Part shown: piece by piece, positions 1 through 11,300 of the stretch | Layout of the letters: each line of letters opens with the position of its first letter | How positions within the stretch are numbered: the first letter of the stretch is position 1 | From: Mesostigma viride | Taxonomy: Eukaryota > Streptophyta > Mesostigmatophyceae > Mesostigmatales > Mesostigmataceae | Direction: 5' to 3' | Assembly: GCA_009746045.1 (NCBI GenBank) | Contig: RPFO01000156.1 | Location: 4,600,091 to 4,664,090 of the forward strand | DNA: 64,000 nt | Notes under the pieces: generated by a model | Database searches by the model: none | What the model saw: only the letters and a program-made list of their open reading frames with translations | Told to the model about the DNA's origin: nothing | Position numbers and translations under genes: made by a program

Positions 1-121
1 AGTTTGGTGGCCGTTTCCAGGTAAAACCGTTGTAACCGCTCGCTGTCAGCATAGCGCAATGGAAGGGCAAAAGGCTCCGGAAGCTCTCGATTGCGTACAT
101 AATTCTCCTTGACTCTTTCAC

Positions 122-168
122 TTGCACACATGCACACACATGCACACACACACATACACACACAACAC
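122..168. repeat. CA-rich microsatellite
   Basis: Imperfect (CA)n run with interspersed TG and TA dinucleotides. A pure (TG)n run occurs about 1.1 kb further on. It gives spurious open frames rich in His and Thr and has no coding meaning. Confidence 0.85.
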
Positions 169-189
169 CCATCCTCCCGCCTGCGTTAC

Positions 190-1225
190 GTGTGCCAGAG
201 GAGCGGCAGCGGCGGGACGTTGCCGAGTGGCAGCGCCGCAAGGGAGAGGAGGGCTCGTTTCTGATGGCGGAAATGTCACGGCTGTCGGTGTCGCCAACAA
301 AGAGGAGCGGCGCCGGTACGCCCAAGGTAAGCGGCTGTTATGATTTTATTATATTAGAATGCTAATATTAGGATTCCTGGGGTAAGACTAGTTGGATACC
401 TTGGATTATCAGCCTATCGTCAGACGTACCTGAGAAGAGGACTGGGGCTGGAAAACCCAAGGTGAGCTGCCATCAAGGGCTGTCATTTTACAGCTGACAA
501 CTCTACCTGATTTTTGTGTGTCATCTTCAGTCCAGTTTGCCCAGACAAAACCGCGCAGAGGCGCGGGGCCGTGACATCCGAGGTGAGCCGCCGCTAGGAG
601 TTGGTGTTTCAAAGCAGACCATATCTGATACCTGGATGTTGTAACTAGTCAAGCCTTTCCTCAGCGTAGGGGCAGGTGGGCCAGTTCACCCAGTGAGAGC
701 TGCTGGTTATTGTTTTTAGGGATGTCGTTTCTGGTTGATGCCAGCCATCGATAATAAACTACTCACAGCTTATTATAAAACTTTACCCAAGTGGACTGGA
801 CCCTGGGACACGCAAGGGGCTGCGCCTCTCTAGTACCGTAAGTGTCTGTGACTTCATGGCAGTTTTGGTCGTAGAACAAGCGTTGGGGCTTTTTTTTTAC
901 TGTACAATAACTTATTTAGGTACATGATATAGTGAACCGAAAACATAGGCGTGAAGGCCTCTTGCATTCATGCACCTACGGACGGAAGGGGCCTGTTCAA
1001 CGAGTGTGCACCCCGTGACTCTCGCAACGGTGGCGGGTGAATGGATAATCCAGCATGCATGCACGCATACATGAGTGTGTATGCAGCTGGACAGTGTAGG
1101 TCTAGGGGGCAAAGAGTCAAGGGGGCAAGGGGGCAACGGGGCAAGGGGGCAATGGCAGAAATCAGGGTAACTGTGCCAAGGGGGGAAATGGAATACAGGA
1201 AATGGGGGAATTGGGGGTACCCAGT

Positions 1226-1264
<39 letters not shown>

Positions 1265-1401
1265 TGGTGGGCTTGATGCTGTTGGGGCTTTATCTTCCCC
1301 CTTGTTTTTCCCCGCCTGTGCTTGTTTGATGTGCAGACCTCTTATCGATAGCAGCAGCAACAGCATGGTGGGGGAAATTCTCCCAGGGATTCCCACCGGT
1401 G
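190..1401 (+). other. Candidate exon-rich host gene (partial)
   Basis: Several short open stretches end at good splice donors. One ends in SGAGTPK at about 328 before GTAAGC. One ends in TGAGKPK at about 461 before GTGAGC. One ends at about 571 before GTGAGC, one at about 839 before GTAAGT, and one runs about 1337-1399 before GTGAGT after a pyrimidine-rich acceptor. Two of the exons end in similar Ser/Lys/Gly-rich peptides. The reading frames cannot all be joined without a break, so splicing is unresolved and the gene may be decayed or start left of the window. No family was recognised. This is inference from splice-like signals only. Confidence 0.22.
1230..1264. repeat. (TG)n microsatellite
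   Basis: About 17 uninterrupted TG dinucleotides, preceded at about 1100-1160 by a GGGGGCAA-type purine-rich minisatellite. Both sit in what would be an intron of the left-edge candidate gene. Confidence 0.9.
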
Positions 1402-1404
1402 AGT

Positions 1405-2404
1405 TTTATGTGTCTTGTTTCCCTGGGTCACTTGTTCAATGCTTCTCTTCTTGCAAGGGTGACGTCGCATGTACACAGTATGATATCGCTTTGCAGGATA
1501 GCAACACTTCATAGAACCAGCATGATGTTTTGCCTGTTGTGTACGAGGTTCTTGAGCATTTGTGGTAGGTTGCTGATCCAGTTTTGTCCATCCTATCAAA
1601 AGGAATGTCTATCTATTGCGTCTTGTGATCAGGCTGTGGCCATATGGCGGCAACGCAAGTGATGAGGACATCGCACTACCTGCATACAGTAACGACCGTG
1701 TACTCTATGCAATCATCCTCATCTCCTGCCTTTGCTCCCCCGTCCCACCCAACCCCGCCCCCCACAGTTTTCTCCCACCCATCCTTTTCCATCGCGCAAT
1801 CGCTCCAGTGGGGAGATGGTGCGTTCATGATTAATAACTTGTTCAACTTGTGGTGATGTCAAGATGGATGCTTTCTGCGTACGACTGCCGCCGTTTAAAT
1901 CTGCTACCCTCGTATTTGCCCTCCAGACAGTCCAGGGACTCATGTATGCTGCCCTGCTCGTTGTCCACTTGTGGGTGGCGACTGTTTGCAGGCTTTCATG
2001 CAAGATTGCAAGCACCCATGGATGCTCATCAGATGTGGCTGTGTGTCATCGCGTGGGGGCATGCACATGTATATTTACAACGTTGTTAACCATTATTTAC
2101 ATCAATGAAATCTAATGATCAGGGCGAACATCAATATTAGCATCAATAATTTGCGCTCTCTTGTTAGTAGTCATGTGCAGATCGAGGCATGCCACGGAGT
2201 ACTGACTATGCTGTCTCATTTTATAATCAATGAGACAGCTCATTATAAAATGATAGAGACAACTATTCCTGGACAACTATATACAAATTGATGATCGTCT
2301 GCATCATGTTCCAACCAGGCTAGCTGCATGCACTAGATGGGAATGTAATCCTCATCCAAGCTGTCGTCTACAGTTCAATGGCAGATGCAATGTGGTAATT
2401 CGTA
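1405..2404. other. Stretch without recognisable gene
   Basis: Short open frames occur on both strands, but none shows a domain, and no splice signals join them into a gene. An imperfect AT-rich hairpin lies at about 2213-2257 (arms read TCTCATTTTATAAT and its complement with one bulge). Confidence 0.5.
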
Positions 2405-2535
2405 GCGGCTGTCAGCTAACCCCTACTGGCACTCGAAGGACCTGGGCGAGGACCGCAAGCGAGTGCTCTTTAAGGTCCTGGTCCTCTCGGTGCTCACCTA
2501 TGGCGCCAAGGCATGGACGCTCACGGATCCAAGAT

Positions 2536-2836
2536 TAATTAATTAATTAATTAAACTCGTGCTCCCGTTGGGGAGTCACGGAGCACCGAAGTGCTTTTAA
2601 TCCCTGTGTGTGCACTACAGGAGAAAGGGCAGAGACCCCCAGTCTCCTTCATGCCAAAGGCATGCCCCAGCTGCATTCGGGCGCGCTAGCTAAACGGACA
2701 CGCTAACGATCCGGCAGTCTGTGGGTGCAATAAGACCCATGTGAGCATATCATAGCAAGGAGCGTGGGCAAGTAATCTGAACATAGCCAGGGCGTAGCAT
2801 GGCTGTACTAGGACTAGGCTAAGGCTATGGCTGGTT
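2536..2836 (-). mobile_element. 5'-truncated retroposon tail, beta subfamily
   Basis: A 301-bp insertion in minus orientation with an 11-bp TSD, GGATCCAAGAT, at 2525-2535 and 2837-2847. Its 3' end carries a hairpin (GTGCTCC / GGGAGCAC arms) followed by a (TTAA)n run. The same sequence forms the 3' part of the ORF1-bearing elements at 9430-10385 and 11368-12000, so this is a truncated member of that ORF1-only family. Tail repeat, variable 5' end and TSD fit target-primed reverse transcription. Confidence 0.8.
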
Positions 2837-2883
2837 GGATCCAAGATGGCCACAGGGCTGAACGGCACGGTTTACAGGATGCT

Positions 2884-3229
2884 TTTCGTGATAGACTCGG
2901 CATGAACATGTGCTACACTAGACGCGACGGGCTCACGCCCGGGCAGCCTCCTGGTTTGTCTGTAATATGGAGGCAGATGGTACGCAAGGATAGATGGCAA
3001 GTAGTAATGAAGGAGACCACCCCCAAGTCTGTGGGGGCTCCGCGTGTGACCGCGTATGGCATTCATAGCGATTCGGGCCGCGGTGCCCACACCCCTGTAA
3101 CTAGGACCTAGATAGCTTACACCATCCATTCCATCCCATGTTCCCCTCCCACTGAGGACTTACGCTCACGTGACGCAGTCATGTGTCTATTAATTAATTA
3201 ATTAATTAATTAATTAATTAATCAATTAA
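2884..3229 (+). mobile_element. 5'-truncated LINE insertion with (ATTA)n tail
   Basis: A 346-bp insertion bounded by the 12-bp TSD TTACAGGATGCT (2872-2883 and 3230-3241). The first part reads like the far C-terminus of a LINE ORF2 (a W..MVRKDRW..VM segment matching the final helix of the RT proteins elsewhere in the window). It is followed by a short 3' UTR and about nine ATTA repeats. It belongs to a LINE subfamily different from copies A and B. The same 3' end recurs at about 4171-4258. Confidence 0.75.
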
Positions 3230-3315
3230 TTACAGGATGCTCCGACAGGTCCTGAACGTAGGGTTTTCCACACATGGTCGTTAGAGTCATTGTATAAGGG
3301 TATGCCTCGCATTAG

Positions 3316-3428
3316 AGTTAGCTTAGGTGGGTTTCGCGGCTTCGCTCACCCCCATCCATCACGCAAGGGAATACGTGCTACATGATCTCCCCACGGAGTC
3401 ATGTTATAATTTAATTTTTTAATTGTAA
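3316..3428 (+). mobile_element. LINE 3' UTR fragment
   Basis: Matches the 3' UTR of LINE copies A and B: a GGCTTCGCYCACC segment, the GAATAYGTGCTACATGA block, the terminal hairpin with CTCC/GGAG arms inside CATG repeats, and a TTTAATTTTTT tail. No coding sequence is left. No convincing TSD was found. Confidence 0.65.
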
Positions 3429-3450
3429 TGCCTCGGGGTCGACCACTTCG

Positions 3451-4440
3451 GTGCGCACTCAACACGGCATTACCCCGCCATGCCCACTGCAGACCGGCGT
3501 CTGGCAGGGTTGCGTCCTGTCGCCGTACCTGTTTATTATTGTAGTGGATTATGTTATGCGCCAGGCACGTGCTCGCTTTGCTAGCATTGCAGGCCGTGCC
3601 CCTGGCCTAGCGATCACGAACGAGCTTGGAGAAGGGGGGCCGACTAACAAGCAGAATTTACTAGCTGACCTCATTTATGCCGACGACATCACGCTCATCG
3701 AGAAGCCGGAGTCTGCCCAACTTTGGCTGGACTTACTGGCGCTTGAGGCTTGGGCGGTTGGTCTAGAAATCAGCCCCAAAACGGAGGCCCTGGCCGTCGG
3801 CATGGCAGGGCCCCCACCCACACTCCGCCTTTTAGACGATGCCGAGGTCAACTACCCTCCTTCAGGCCGCTTCAAGCTGCTCGGCAGTTGGCTTCCCGAC
3901 TGCGAGGACGACATGACGACACGGATCGGCATGGCGTGGGCGCACCTCCATGACCACCGCCGCTGGTGGAGCAACCCCGCCCTACCCCGGATCGTCAAGC
4001 GTGACCTCTTCAAGGTCGTCATTCTGACGATCCTGACCTACGGCGCCGAGACCTGGACACTGACGCAGGAGCTGGAGCAACGACTCGACGGCGCTGTCAC
4101 CAAGATGCTGCGCAAGGCCCCTAACATCCCCTTTGGTTTGCACATTAGTAATGAGGAGTTGTACGCTTACACCCGCCATTCCATCCCATGTTCCCCTCCC
4201 ACTGAGTCCTGACTTATGCTCACGTGACGCAGTCACGTGTCTATTAATTAATTAATTAATGCCTCGCATTATGGACGAGATTAGGCAGCGTAGGAGAGCA
4301 TTCGTAGGACATCTTGCTCGCATCAGTCAGGTAGACACCGCCCTCGATCTGGCCGGCCCCCAGCGGCTTGGCCAGCTGGGGCGGCATATCCTGACCTGGC
4401 CTGGCCCCAAGGACATTCCTAGAAAGATCATGTTTAACAC
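3451..4440 (+). pseudogene. LINE reverse transcriptase relic
   Basis: An open frame to about 4170 encodes the RT palm and connection region: a GVWQGCVLSPYLF motif, catalytic LIYADDITLI at about 3680, then the LLGSWLPD and LTYGAETWTL segments. It resumes at 4259 with the RQRR.AFVGHLAR and GRHILTWPGP segments after an 88-bp insertion. The N-terminal RT motifs and endonuclease are missing. It is more diverged than LINE copies A and B, so probably an older subfamily copy. Confidence 0.8.
4171..4258 (+). mobile_element. Very short LINE 3'-end insertion
   Basis: Sits inside the RT relic and nearly repeats the last ~85 bp before the ATTA run of the insertion at 2884-3229, ending in (ATTA)n. It interrupts the RT frame. 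No clear TSD is visible, so the boundaries are approximate. Confidence 0.6.
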
Positions 4441-4735
4441 CCGGAGTCCGTTGGGAGCTTATGTAACACATAGCCCTGACTCCTGAGAGGGGGCATATGG
4501 TTTCTAATACATTCTGAGCTACAACCTGCAGCTGGGGGGATGTAAACCGCCACCTACTCTGGGTGCACAAGGTGCACCTGCACCACCATGATGCATCATA
4601 CCTGAAAGGCCTGGCATGGGGTGGAAGATGATTAAATGGCTAGGCAATGGCAATGTAGGGTGCATGGCATCTCAGCAGAGAGCATCTCTCTGCATGGGCA
4701 CAGCATGACTAAATCAATGCTGGGCATCATCGGAT
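4441..4735 (-). mobile_element. 3' region of an ORF1-only element, alpha subfamily
   Basis: Matches the 3' noncoding part of the complete element at 5600-7724 (reverse complement of about 7400-7680), including the paired GGTGCAC/GTGCACC and CTCTG..CAGAG segments. No ORF1 sequence is attached, so it is 5'-truncated. Confidence 0.65.
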
Positions 4736-4923
4736 GTGGGACGGTTCATCATAGGCACCATATTTTGCTAGCGCGCCCGAATGCAGCTGTGGCATGCCTT
4801 TGGCATGAAGGAGACTGGGGGTCTCTGCCCTTTCTCGTGTTGTGCACACACAGGGATTAAAAGCACTTCGGTGCTCCGTGACTCCCCAACGGGAGCACGT
4901 GTTTAATTAATTAATTAATTAAT
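4736..4923 (+). mobile_element. 5'-truncated retroposon tail, beta subfamily
   Basis: Nearly identical to 10226-10385: a CAGCTGTGGCATGCC block, AAGCACTTCGG, the GTGCTCC..GGGAGCAC hairpin, and a (TTAA)n tail at 4902-4923. Confidence 0.75.
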
Positions 4924-5044
4924 CATAGGCACACATGTACATGGCTAAATAATGCTAATTCATCAGCTGGTATGCATGGGGCCCATAATAGGCCGGCGTA
5001 CATGTACAATCCACGTTGGCTAGGCCTTACTATTCTCTAGCTCC

Positions 5045-5580
5045 GGCTTGCTAATTTTCGATTCCGGCTTGGACATGATCCTTAACGATCGCGAATATGG
5101 CGGCGGTGGCCCTGGCTACCGCCTGTCCGACCTGATTTATGCGGATGATACCACCCTCATGGAGCGCCCCGAGCACATTCAGACCTGCCTGGACTGTCTG
5201 GGCTTGGAGGCGCGGGCGGTGGGGTTGGAGATTAGTGTCAAAACTGAGGCAATGGTGATTGGGGCTAGGTCAGTCGCCCGCCGCTGCCGCGGCTGCTAGA
5301 CGGGACGGAGGTCCCGTTCCGTGATTGCTTCAAACTGTTGGGGTGCTGATGCTCACCGACACCGCCGACCGGCAATGTGGACATCCGCATCGGCCTGGCC
5401 TGGGCTAGGCATCGTTCGCTCAAAACCTACTGGCACTCAGGTATGCCTCGCATGTCGGACAAGATTAGACATGGCGTAGGATAGCATCCCGGTAGGACAT
5501 CTTGCTCGCACCAGACAGGTAGACACCGACCTCGGTCTGGCCGGCCCCCAGCGGCTTGCATGGCCAGCCAGGACGGCATA
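5045..5580 (+). pseudogene. LINE reverse transcriptase relic
   Basis: Encodes LSDLIYADDTTLMERPEHIQ and the following palm segment, close to LINE copies A and B, then frameshifts after about 5300. A deletion joins the WHS segment to the GMPRMSDKIR segment at about 5450. It is truncated at both ends, and the right end is the insertion site of the ORF1-only element that starts at 5600. Confidence 0.8.
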
Positions 5581-5599
5581 CACCGTCCGCATTGTTAAT

Positions 5600-7724
5600 A
5601 TGATGCCTTACGAGCCACGAGCCACGAGCCACGATCGAGGTAGCCATGGCCGACGGCGGAGCTCATAACTTTCACGTTAATTGGGCACCAAATTCGGCTC
5701 TGAATATCACAATCCCTTCGTCTTTCTAAGACGCACACGCTGATATAATTTTCCGAAGCTATTACGCAATATATGGCGAGCAAACTGAGCTCCTCCGCGC
5801 AACGCAGCCTGGCGGCTGCGCTCAGCCCTGAAAATACGTCTACAGCTCCGGCTGCAGCTTCGCCCTCCGGCCCAGAAGGCAGCGGCGCCACTAGCCAAGG
5901 CTGCCAAGCCCTAGTGATCGCCCAGCCCCCCCGGCTTGTCCTCGCCCGCAGCGTCGCCTGAGCCCAAGCGCAGTCCGGCGCCCTGCCGCGCCGAACTGGG
6001 AAGCTGGGTTAATTTGACTTTGACGCCAGCCAGCCCGGCTTTTTTGACAAGCTCAACCGACCACGACAAGCTCGGCTGAGCTACGTGTTCTGGGGATCGC
6101 ACGCCTCGCTACTGATTCTTTAACTGTGCAAGCAGCTCTTCCACCAGGGTCGCGTCGTCAATGCTTTCTTTCAGAGGCGCCCATTCGACTCCATCCTCAC
6201 CTCCCCCCGTCCCCGACTGCAAACATTCGCCCTCTTCTCCCTCCTTGGACGCTCCATCGAGGAGCTCTGGCCCCCCCAGCCCATCACCACCACCTAGTTG
6301 ACCGAATCCTCCATCCGCTCACTCCTTAAGGAGGCCCCGCGGCCTCGAGAAGCACGTGGCCCCCCTCGCTGCAGATGTGGCAGCCACGGGCGGCATACTG
6401 GCTGCCGAGCTCCCCCTCCTCTCCACCATCTCCACCGCAACTTCCACCCTCCTCGCCTCCTCCACCGCCACTGTACCACCCCCATCTCCGACGCCGGCCA
6501 TCACCGCCCAGCTCCGCGACATCGACCAGCGCCTCAAAGACAACGCCATCGCCATAATTGCGGAGCGCTTGCAAAACACCGCAGGCGTCACCGCCCAGGC
6601 GGTCAAGGACATTGCCGCCAAGCCAGCCCCCGCTGGCCCAGCTGGCGATGCTCCTCCCACCCAGACCTGGGCGGACATGCTCAAGCAACACACCACCTCC
6701 ACCACCTCCGCCGTTGGGCAGCACAGCTCCAGTGAGCAGACGCTCGACCTCCGCGAGGATGCCGAGCTCGCCAAGCGCAACCTTAACGTCATCGTCAAGA
6801 ACTTCGACCTGGTGGAAGGTGAGAATTCCGAGAAGCTTGCACAGGCGTTTGAGAGGGAAATCCTTGGTCGCATGGGCCTTCTTGGTGAGATCAAGCTGGT
6901 CGCCCACCTCCTAATTCCCCGCTCGCGGGGTAAGGCAGGGGCGCCCGGCCCGCTTAGAATTTTCATCTTTGAGAACCCGGCGGACAAGAGTTTCGTTTCT
7001 CAGACGCCGCAAGCGGCTCGAGAAGACTCACTACACCCTGGACGACGACTTGACCCTGGCGCAGCAACAACGGTGACGGGAGCTATGGCCGACCTATACC
7101 TCCAGCTCCGGCAGACCGCGGCGGGGAAGCCGGTGCACTGGAAGGGGGCGGCCATCTACGTCGGCCACAAGCCCTGGCAAGCGACCCCCGCGGCCCCGGC
7201 AGCACCTCAAGACACCCCATGCAGCCTAGGGGAATACAGCAGTAGTAGTGTAGAATAGTCAGGCCTAGCAGTGGCCTAGTTGTACATGTACGCCTATTAT
7301 GGGCCCCCTACCGGCATGCAGCTGATCAACCTTAGCCATATTTAACCATGTACATACATGTGTGCCTATGATGTGCCATGTGCACGCCAGATGATGCCTA
7401 GCATTATTTAGTTATGAGCTCTGCCCCTGCACTGAGAGCTACTCTCTGCGGAGAAGCCGTGCCCTAGCTTCAGACTGTATAGCCATGCTGAATCATCTTT
7501 CACCCCATGCCAGGCCCCCTTTGCGCTCTGAGAGATGATGGTGGTGCAGGTGCACTTGGTGCATGCCTAGAGCAGGTGTAGTTTACATCCTACCGGCCTT
7601 GCAGGAAGTAGCCCAGAATGTATTAAAAGCCATATGCCCCTTCTCAGGGATATGTGATACATGTACTCCTCACGGAGTCATGTTCCTAATTAATTAATTA
7701 ACTAACTAACTGATTGATTGATTA
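5600..7724 (+). mobile_element. Complete ORF1-only LINE-like element (alpha subfamily)
   Basis: A 2.1-kb element flanked by the 9-bp TSD ATTGTTAAT at 5591-5599 and 7725-7733. Order: 5' UTR (5600-5772), ORF1 (5773-7258), a 3' region of about 400 bp, a CTCC/GGAG hairpin, and an (ATTA)n/(ACTA)n tail. It has no endonuclease or reverse transcriptase, so it must have been mobilised in trans, in the manner of mammalian HAL1 'half-LINE' elements. A second complete member with an 11-bp TSD lies at 26016-34559 and 5'-truncated ones elsewhere in the window. Confidence 0.8.
5773..7258 (+). pseudogene. ORF1 (gag-like RNA-binding) protein of alpha element, frameshifted
   Basis: Begins MASKLSSSAQRSL; the corresponding protein of the minus-strand member at 34371 begins MTSKRPLTQRSL. 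The first frame stops at 5961; the main part is open from about 6356 to 7258. Visible parts are an Ala/Pro/Ser/Thr-rich N-terminus, a TWADMLKQ segment, a NLNVIVKNF strand typical of the RRM-like fold of LINE ORF1 proteins, and a C-terminal LDDDLT-like segment with GKPVHWKGAAIYV. Such proteins bind the element RNA in a particle with ORF2 protein. At least two frame changes suggest an inactive copy. Family assignment rests on motif order, not a search. Confidence 0.65.
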
Positions 7725-7739
7725 ATTGTTAATTTTATT

Positions 7740-8335
7740 CGGTTCAGCCGAAATGCCCTCCGGCATTAGATAATTTTGTTTAGGGATCGGTTGGAAGTAC
7801 TACTGGGCTTGTTCAATTGAATAATATCTAGTTTGTTTGTTTGTTTACTGAACAGCCGTTGAACTGGCAGAAACGACATTTGAAACTTCTTTGTTTGGTT
7901 GGTTAGTTAGACACGATCCAACCGGCAGCACTGCGATTTATTATAAATTATTTCAGACGTTTCGGTTTGGTTGGCGTATGTAGCTCACAGCAGCTGGCGT
8001 TGCTCACAGCAGCTGGCCAGCCTGGCCTAGCTCACAAGCGGTTGGCTTGGTACATATTCTGATCTTGGTACATATAACCACCAGTGAGAAGCGCACGTTT
8101 TGCTTGCCGAATAATATTTTTTTTTCTTTGTTTGTTTGGTACCTTCAGTCAGAAGCACATTTGTCCGCCAAGCATTATTTATTTACAAGTACTTCTTTGT
8201 ATGTTTGGTAGCCAGAACATGGACAGACGAGCACACTCGGGAATTGCTTACTTACATTTTTCTTATTTAGCGCTTTGAGGTGGTGTACTAAAATAATAAA
8301 CAATTATAATTAAAATTAACAAAGCGGAGGGTGTA
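7740..8335. other. No gene seen
   Basis: AT-rich DNA with many GTTT/TTTG runs and a small direct repeat of an AGCTGGC-containing block near 7985-8020. No domain-bearing frame and no mobile-element end recognised. Confidence 0.5.
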
Positions 8336-8640
8336 TCCTGACCTGGCCTGGCCCCAAGGACATTCCTAGAAAGATCGATGGGAAAACATGCCATGACCTA
8401 TCCACAGCAGTTGCTGGCCGACCTAGTGGTCCCAGCCCCGTTTAAACATCGCATTCACTCAGTTCACTCCCTCTCCAGTACTCTCAGCTTGGACTGCTAT
8501 ATGCAGAACAAGCGGAGGTGGAAGACGATTGTCCAGGCTCACACGCCAGCCCCTGTGGGCAAGCCCCCCCCCCCAAGAGAAAGGGGCGCTTTGCTGAGTA
8601 GAGTACTAGTTAGGGTTTGCTAGCTAGATTAGATTAGCTT
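8336..8640 (+). pseudogene. LINE ORF2 C-terminus and start of 3' UTR
   Basis: Reads as the last ~85 residues of the LINE RT protein (WPGPKD, LLADLVVPA, KRRWKTIVQAH and a poly-Pro stretch), then a stop and the start of the 3' UTR. One frame change is present. The 5' end is truncated. Confidence 0.75.
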
Positions 8641-8687
8641 AACCCTTAGATGGTACTGACTGATATTTATTATAGCGGGCAGTACCA

Positions 8688-8711
8688 ACTGTCCGCTACA
8701 AATAGCGGACA
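8688..8711. repeat. Short perfect hairpin, left partner
   Basis: CTGTCCGCTA, a 4-nt loop, then TAGCGGACAG: 10-bp arms. A near-identical hairpin (CTGTCCGCTATTTGTAGCGGGCAG) lies at about 10970-10993. The pair brackets about 2.3 kb containing an ORF1-only element. A 16-bp direct repeat, ACTGACTGATATTTAT, lies outside the pair near 8654 and 11325. Confidence 0.6.
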
Positions 8712-9429
8712 GTTGGTTGGGAGCATAACGCGAATGCCAGTAGGTAAATTTCCGTGATATTTTTAGCCAGGCGTCTTCAGCTAGATGTGTACTACGTCCC
8801 GTACCTAAACATCACTACATTCTGACAAGTACACAGGGACTAATTATTGACCAAAGTACAGGGGATACCCTTTTCAATGGGACGAAAACGTGAATGTAAA
8901 ATATTGACATCCGTGCAGATTTGCCGCCATGGCGGTGCAGAAAACTGACTGGCGCAGGAGCGCCGATGCATGGATTCGTTCCAAAATTTGTAGGCACACT
9001 TAATACGTCATAAAGATGCTATAGACCTAGTTGCGCAACCTTTAACGAGGCGCGCAATCATCTCGGGCTGGTTTTAATTTATTGCGTCAACACGCATTCA
9101 CTACCACGGGGATGCCGATGAAGCTAGCACTTGGTATTTGCCATTTTAATCATTGAATATTTCGCAACGATTAACTTTCTTATGATGTATATCGCATAGT
9201 TCATCAGCGCTGTGGGCCAGGGAAGCCTCGGGGCATCGTTTCTGTCATGAGCTTGCTATACCTGTCAGACAGCCTTTTTTGCGGTAGTTGGACCTGGCGC
9301 AGTTTGCAGTCCCTGCTGCTGCCGTGAAGGAGGTAAAGTGGTTTTATCGTTCGGTAAGTAATCCCGGACTTATTATTAAGGTTTCGTGGTTATAAAGTTC
9401 CCTCCTTACTACTTTTATGTAATGGTTCT

Positions 9430-10385
9430 ACCTACGCGGACCTGCTGCGGACAGCGACCGCCTCCACCACCGACGCCATCGCCACGAAGCTCCAGGAGCT
9501 GGAGGACCACCGCCAGGCCCAGCAACGGGAGGTCACCGATCGCGCTCGCCGCGAGTGCCGAGTGGTGCTACGTCGCTTCCCCCAGAAGCCAGGTGAGACG
9601 TCAACCTCCCTTGCTGACGAGATCAAGAACCAGCTTCTTACCCTCATGGGCCTGGTCGGTGAGGTAGAACTGCGTGGGTGCCACCGCCTTCCCCACTCAC
9701 GGGACAAGGCGGCCACCCCACCAGTCCTGCTCACCTTCCTCTCCCCTGAGGATAAGCAGCGGTTCCTCTCTCGTCGCAAGCGGTTGCACGACCTCACCTG
9801 GACGCTGGATGACGACCTAACCCCCGCTCAGCAACAGCAGCGACGCGACCTGTGGCCGGAATACCTCCGCCATAAGCAGGACCCCCAGAAGCCCAAGGTG
9901 TACTGGAGGGGCGGGGACCTGATGATCAACCACAAGATGTGGACGCCCCCAGCGGGCTAGAATAGCAATAGCCCTAGCTTGTAACCATTGGAGTCACTGT
10001 CGCTAAGGCAGCCATGCCTAGAATGTTTGCCTAGCTGTGCCAACACACCTAGTCACGTGCCGCCAACGCACGGTACACAACCAGCCATAGCCTTAGCCTA
10101 GTTCTAGTACAGCCATGCTACGCCCTGGCTATGTTCAGATTACTTGCCCACGCTCCTTGCTATGATATGCTCACATGGGTCTTATTGCACCCACAGTTTG
10201 CCGGATCGTTAGCCTGTCCTTTTAGCTAGCCGCGCCCGATTGCAGCTGTGGCATGCCTTTGGCATGAAGGAGACTGGGGGTCTCTGCCCTTTCTCCTGTA
10301 GTGCACACACAGGGATTAAAAGCACTTCGGTGCTCCGTGACTCCCCAACGGGAGCACGAGTTTAATTAATTAATTAATTAATGTA
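9430..10385 (+). mobile_element. ORF1-only element, beta subfamily
   Basis: A frame at 9562-9960 encodes an ORF1-type C-terminal domain: VLRRFPQKPG, a LMGLVGEVEL..CHRLPHSR segment, then LDDDLTPAQQQQRRDLWPEY and KVYWRGGDLMINHKMW. It is followed by a 3' region with the GTGCTCC/GGGAGCAC hairpin and a (TTAA)n tail ending at about 10382. The start of ORF1 is missing or frameshifted upstream of 9562. It differs clearly in protein and 3' end from the alpha elements, so two ORF1-only lineages coexist. Confidence 0.7.
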
Positions 10386-10965
10386 ATGGTTTGTCGTGGT
10401 GGCTGCGTACAACCATTTCGCCCAGTTTATCATCCGTTTTGTTCATGGTTAGCTGCGTCTTCATCCTATATACTAGAGTAACGATCGATGTAATGCTTAA
10501 ATATGTTGTGCAGCATGGTATTGTGATGGGTTTTCTTGCCTACATTCTTTGGAAAGATGGTATCTTGGCCAGGTTTTGGTTAGCTTTTTGGTTTTGTTAG
10601 TAGAGGACACCCCATAGCCATTTAGCAGCTACTAGTATGATAAAGCCCAGCATATAGGGAGCACTAGCTAGCATTGTCATTGAGCTAGGCTTACTTGCAC
10701 TTGTTTATTACAGCATCAGCACAAGAAAAAAGTGAGCATGGTGTTTGGCTTGTGTGGTTTAATTATTTCAAGGGTGTGCCCTTACCATGCTATGATACGA
10801 ACAAATGTGACTGTGCATAGGCGTGGTTACCTATCTTTATATGCTATGATGGATGTTCTGCAGCCTGGACAGGATGTAGTTAGCATGTTTGATCATCCAT
10901 GATGTTTTTTGTCGCTAGGGGATAAGAATTCAGCTTTGTAATTAATGCTAGCAAGCGTCACCAGC
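10386..10965. other. No gene seen
   Basis: AT-rich, T-rich on the plus strand. One 69-codon frame (10391-10600) is hydrophobic by composition only and is not supported as a gene. Confidence 0.5.
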
Positions 10966-11300
10966 CAAACTGTCCGCTATTTGTAGCGGGCAGTTATTTT
11001 TAGAGCTTGCAGCTGGGTCCCTGGGACACCCCATGATGTCAGTGTTCAGAGGCCCTTACTGGCTTCCCATTCAACTGCCTTGGCAAGACCAGGACCAACA
11101 AACGTGATTTGACATCCAATATTGCATTATATGTGTCTCTTGTCTCGCACCCTGCGCACCCCCTGCCAGGGGGTGCTATATTTAGCACCCATAGGACATT
11201 GCAATATGACCAATGACATGACCCCCAAGGATCGAGGTCCATATATGTGTGTGCTTTGGTCCTAGTATGGACCATAAATAATTATTAGGTTGGTTTGTGG
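10966..11300. repeat. Dispersed repeat, also inside element 2
   Basis: Similar on the opposite strand to about 37520-37850: both share the TTGGTTTGTGG end, the CACACATATAT..GGACCAAAGCA block and the CCTATGGGT block around a short palindrome. Function unknown; probably a non-autonomous DNA element. Confidence 0.5.

Larger units (their letters stand above)
2405..3315 (+). pseudogene. LINE reverse transcriptase C-terminal relic, split by two insertions
   Basis: Three pieces, about 2405-2535, 2848-2883 and 3230-3315, are collinear with the region after the YADD motif in the complete LINE at 26-31 kb: the FKVLVL..LTYGA.AWTL segment, then LNGTVYRML, then RMLRQVLNVGFS. The two intervening blocks are separate retroposon insertions, each bounded by its own target-site duplication. 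The relic has lost its upstream RT and its frame is broken, so it is non-functional. Confidence 0.75.
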
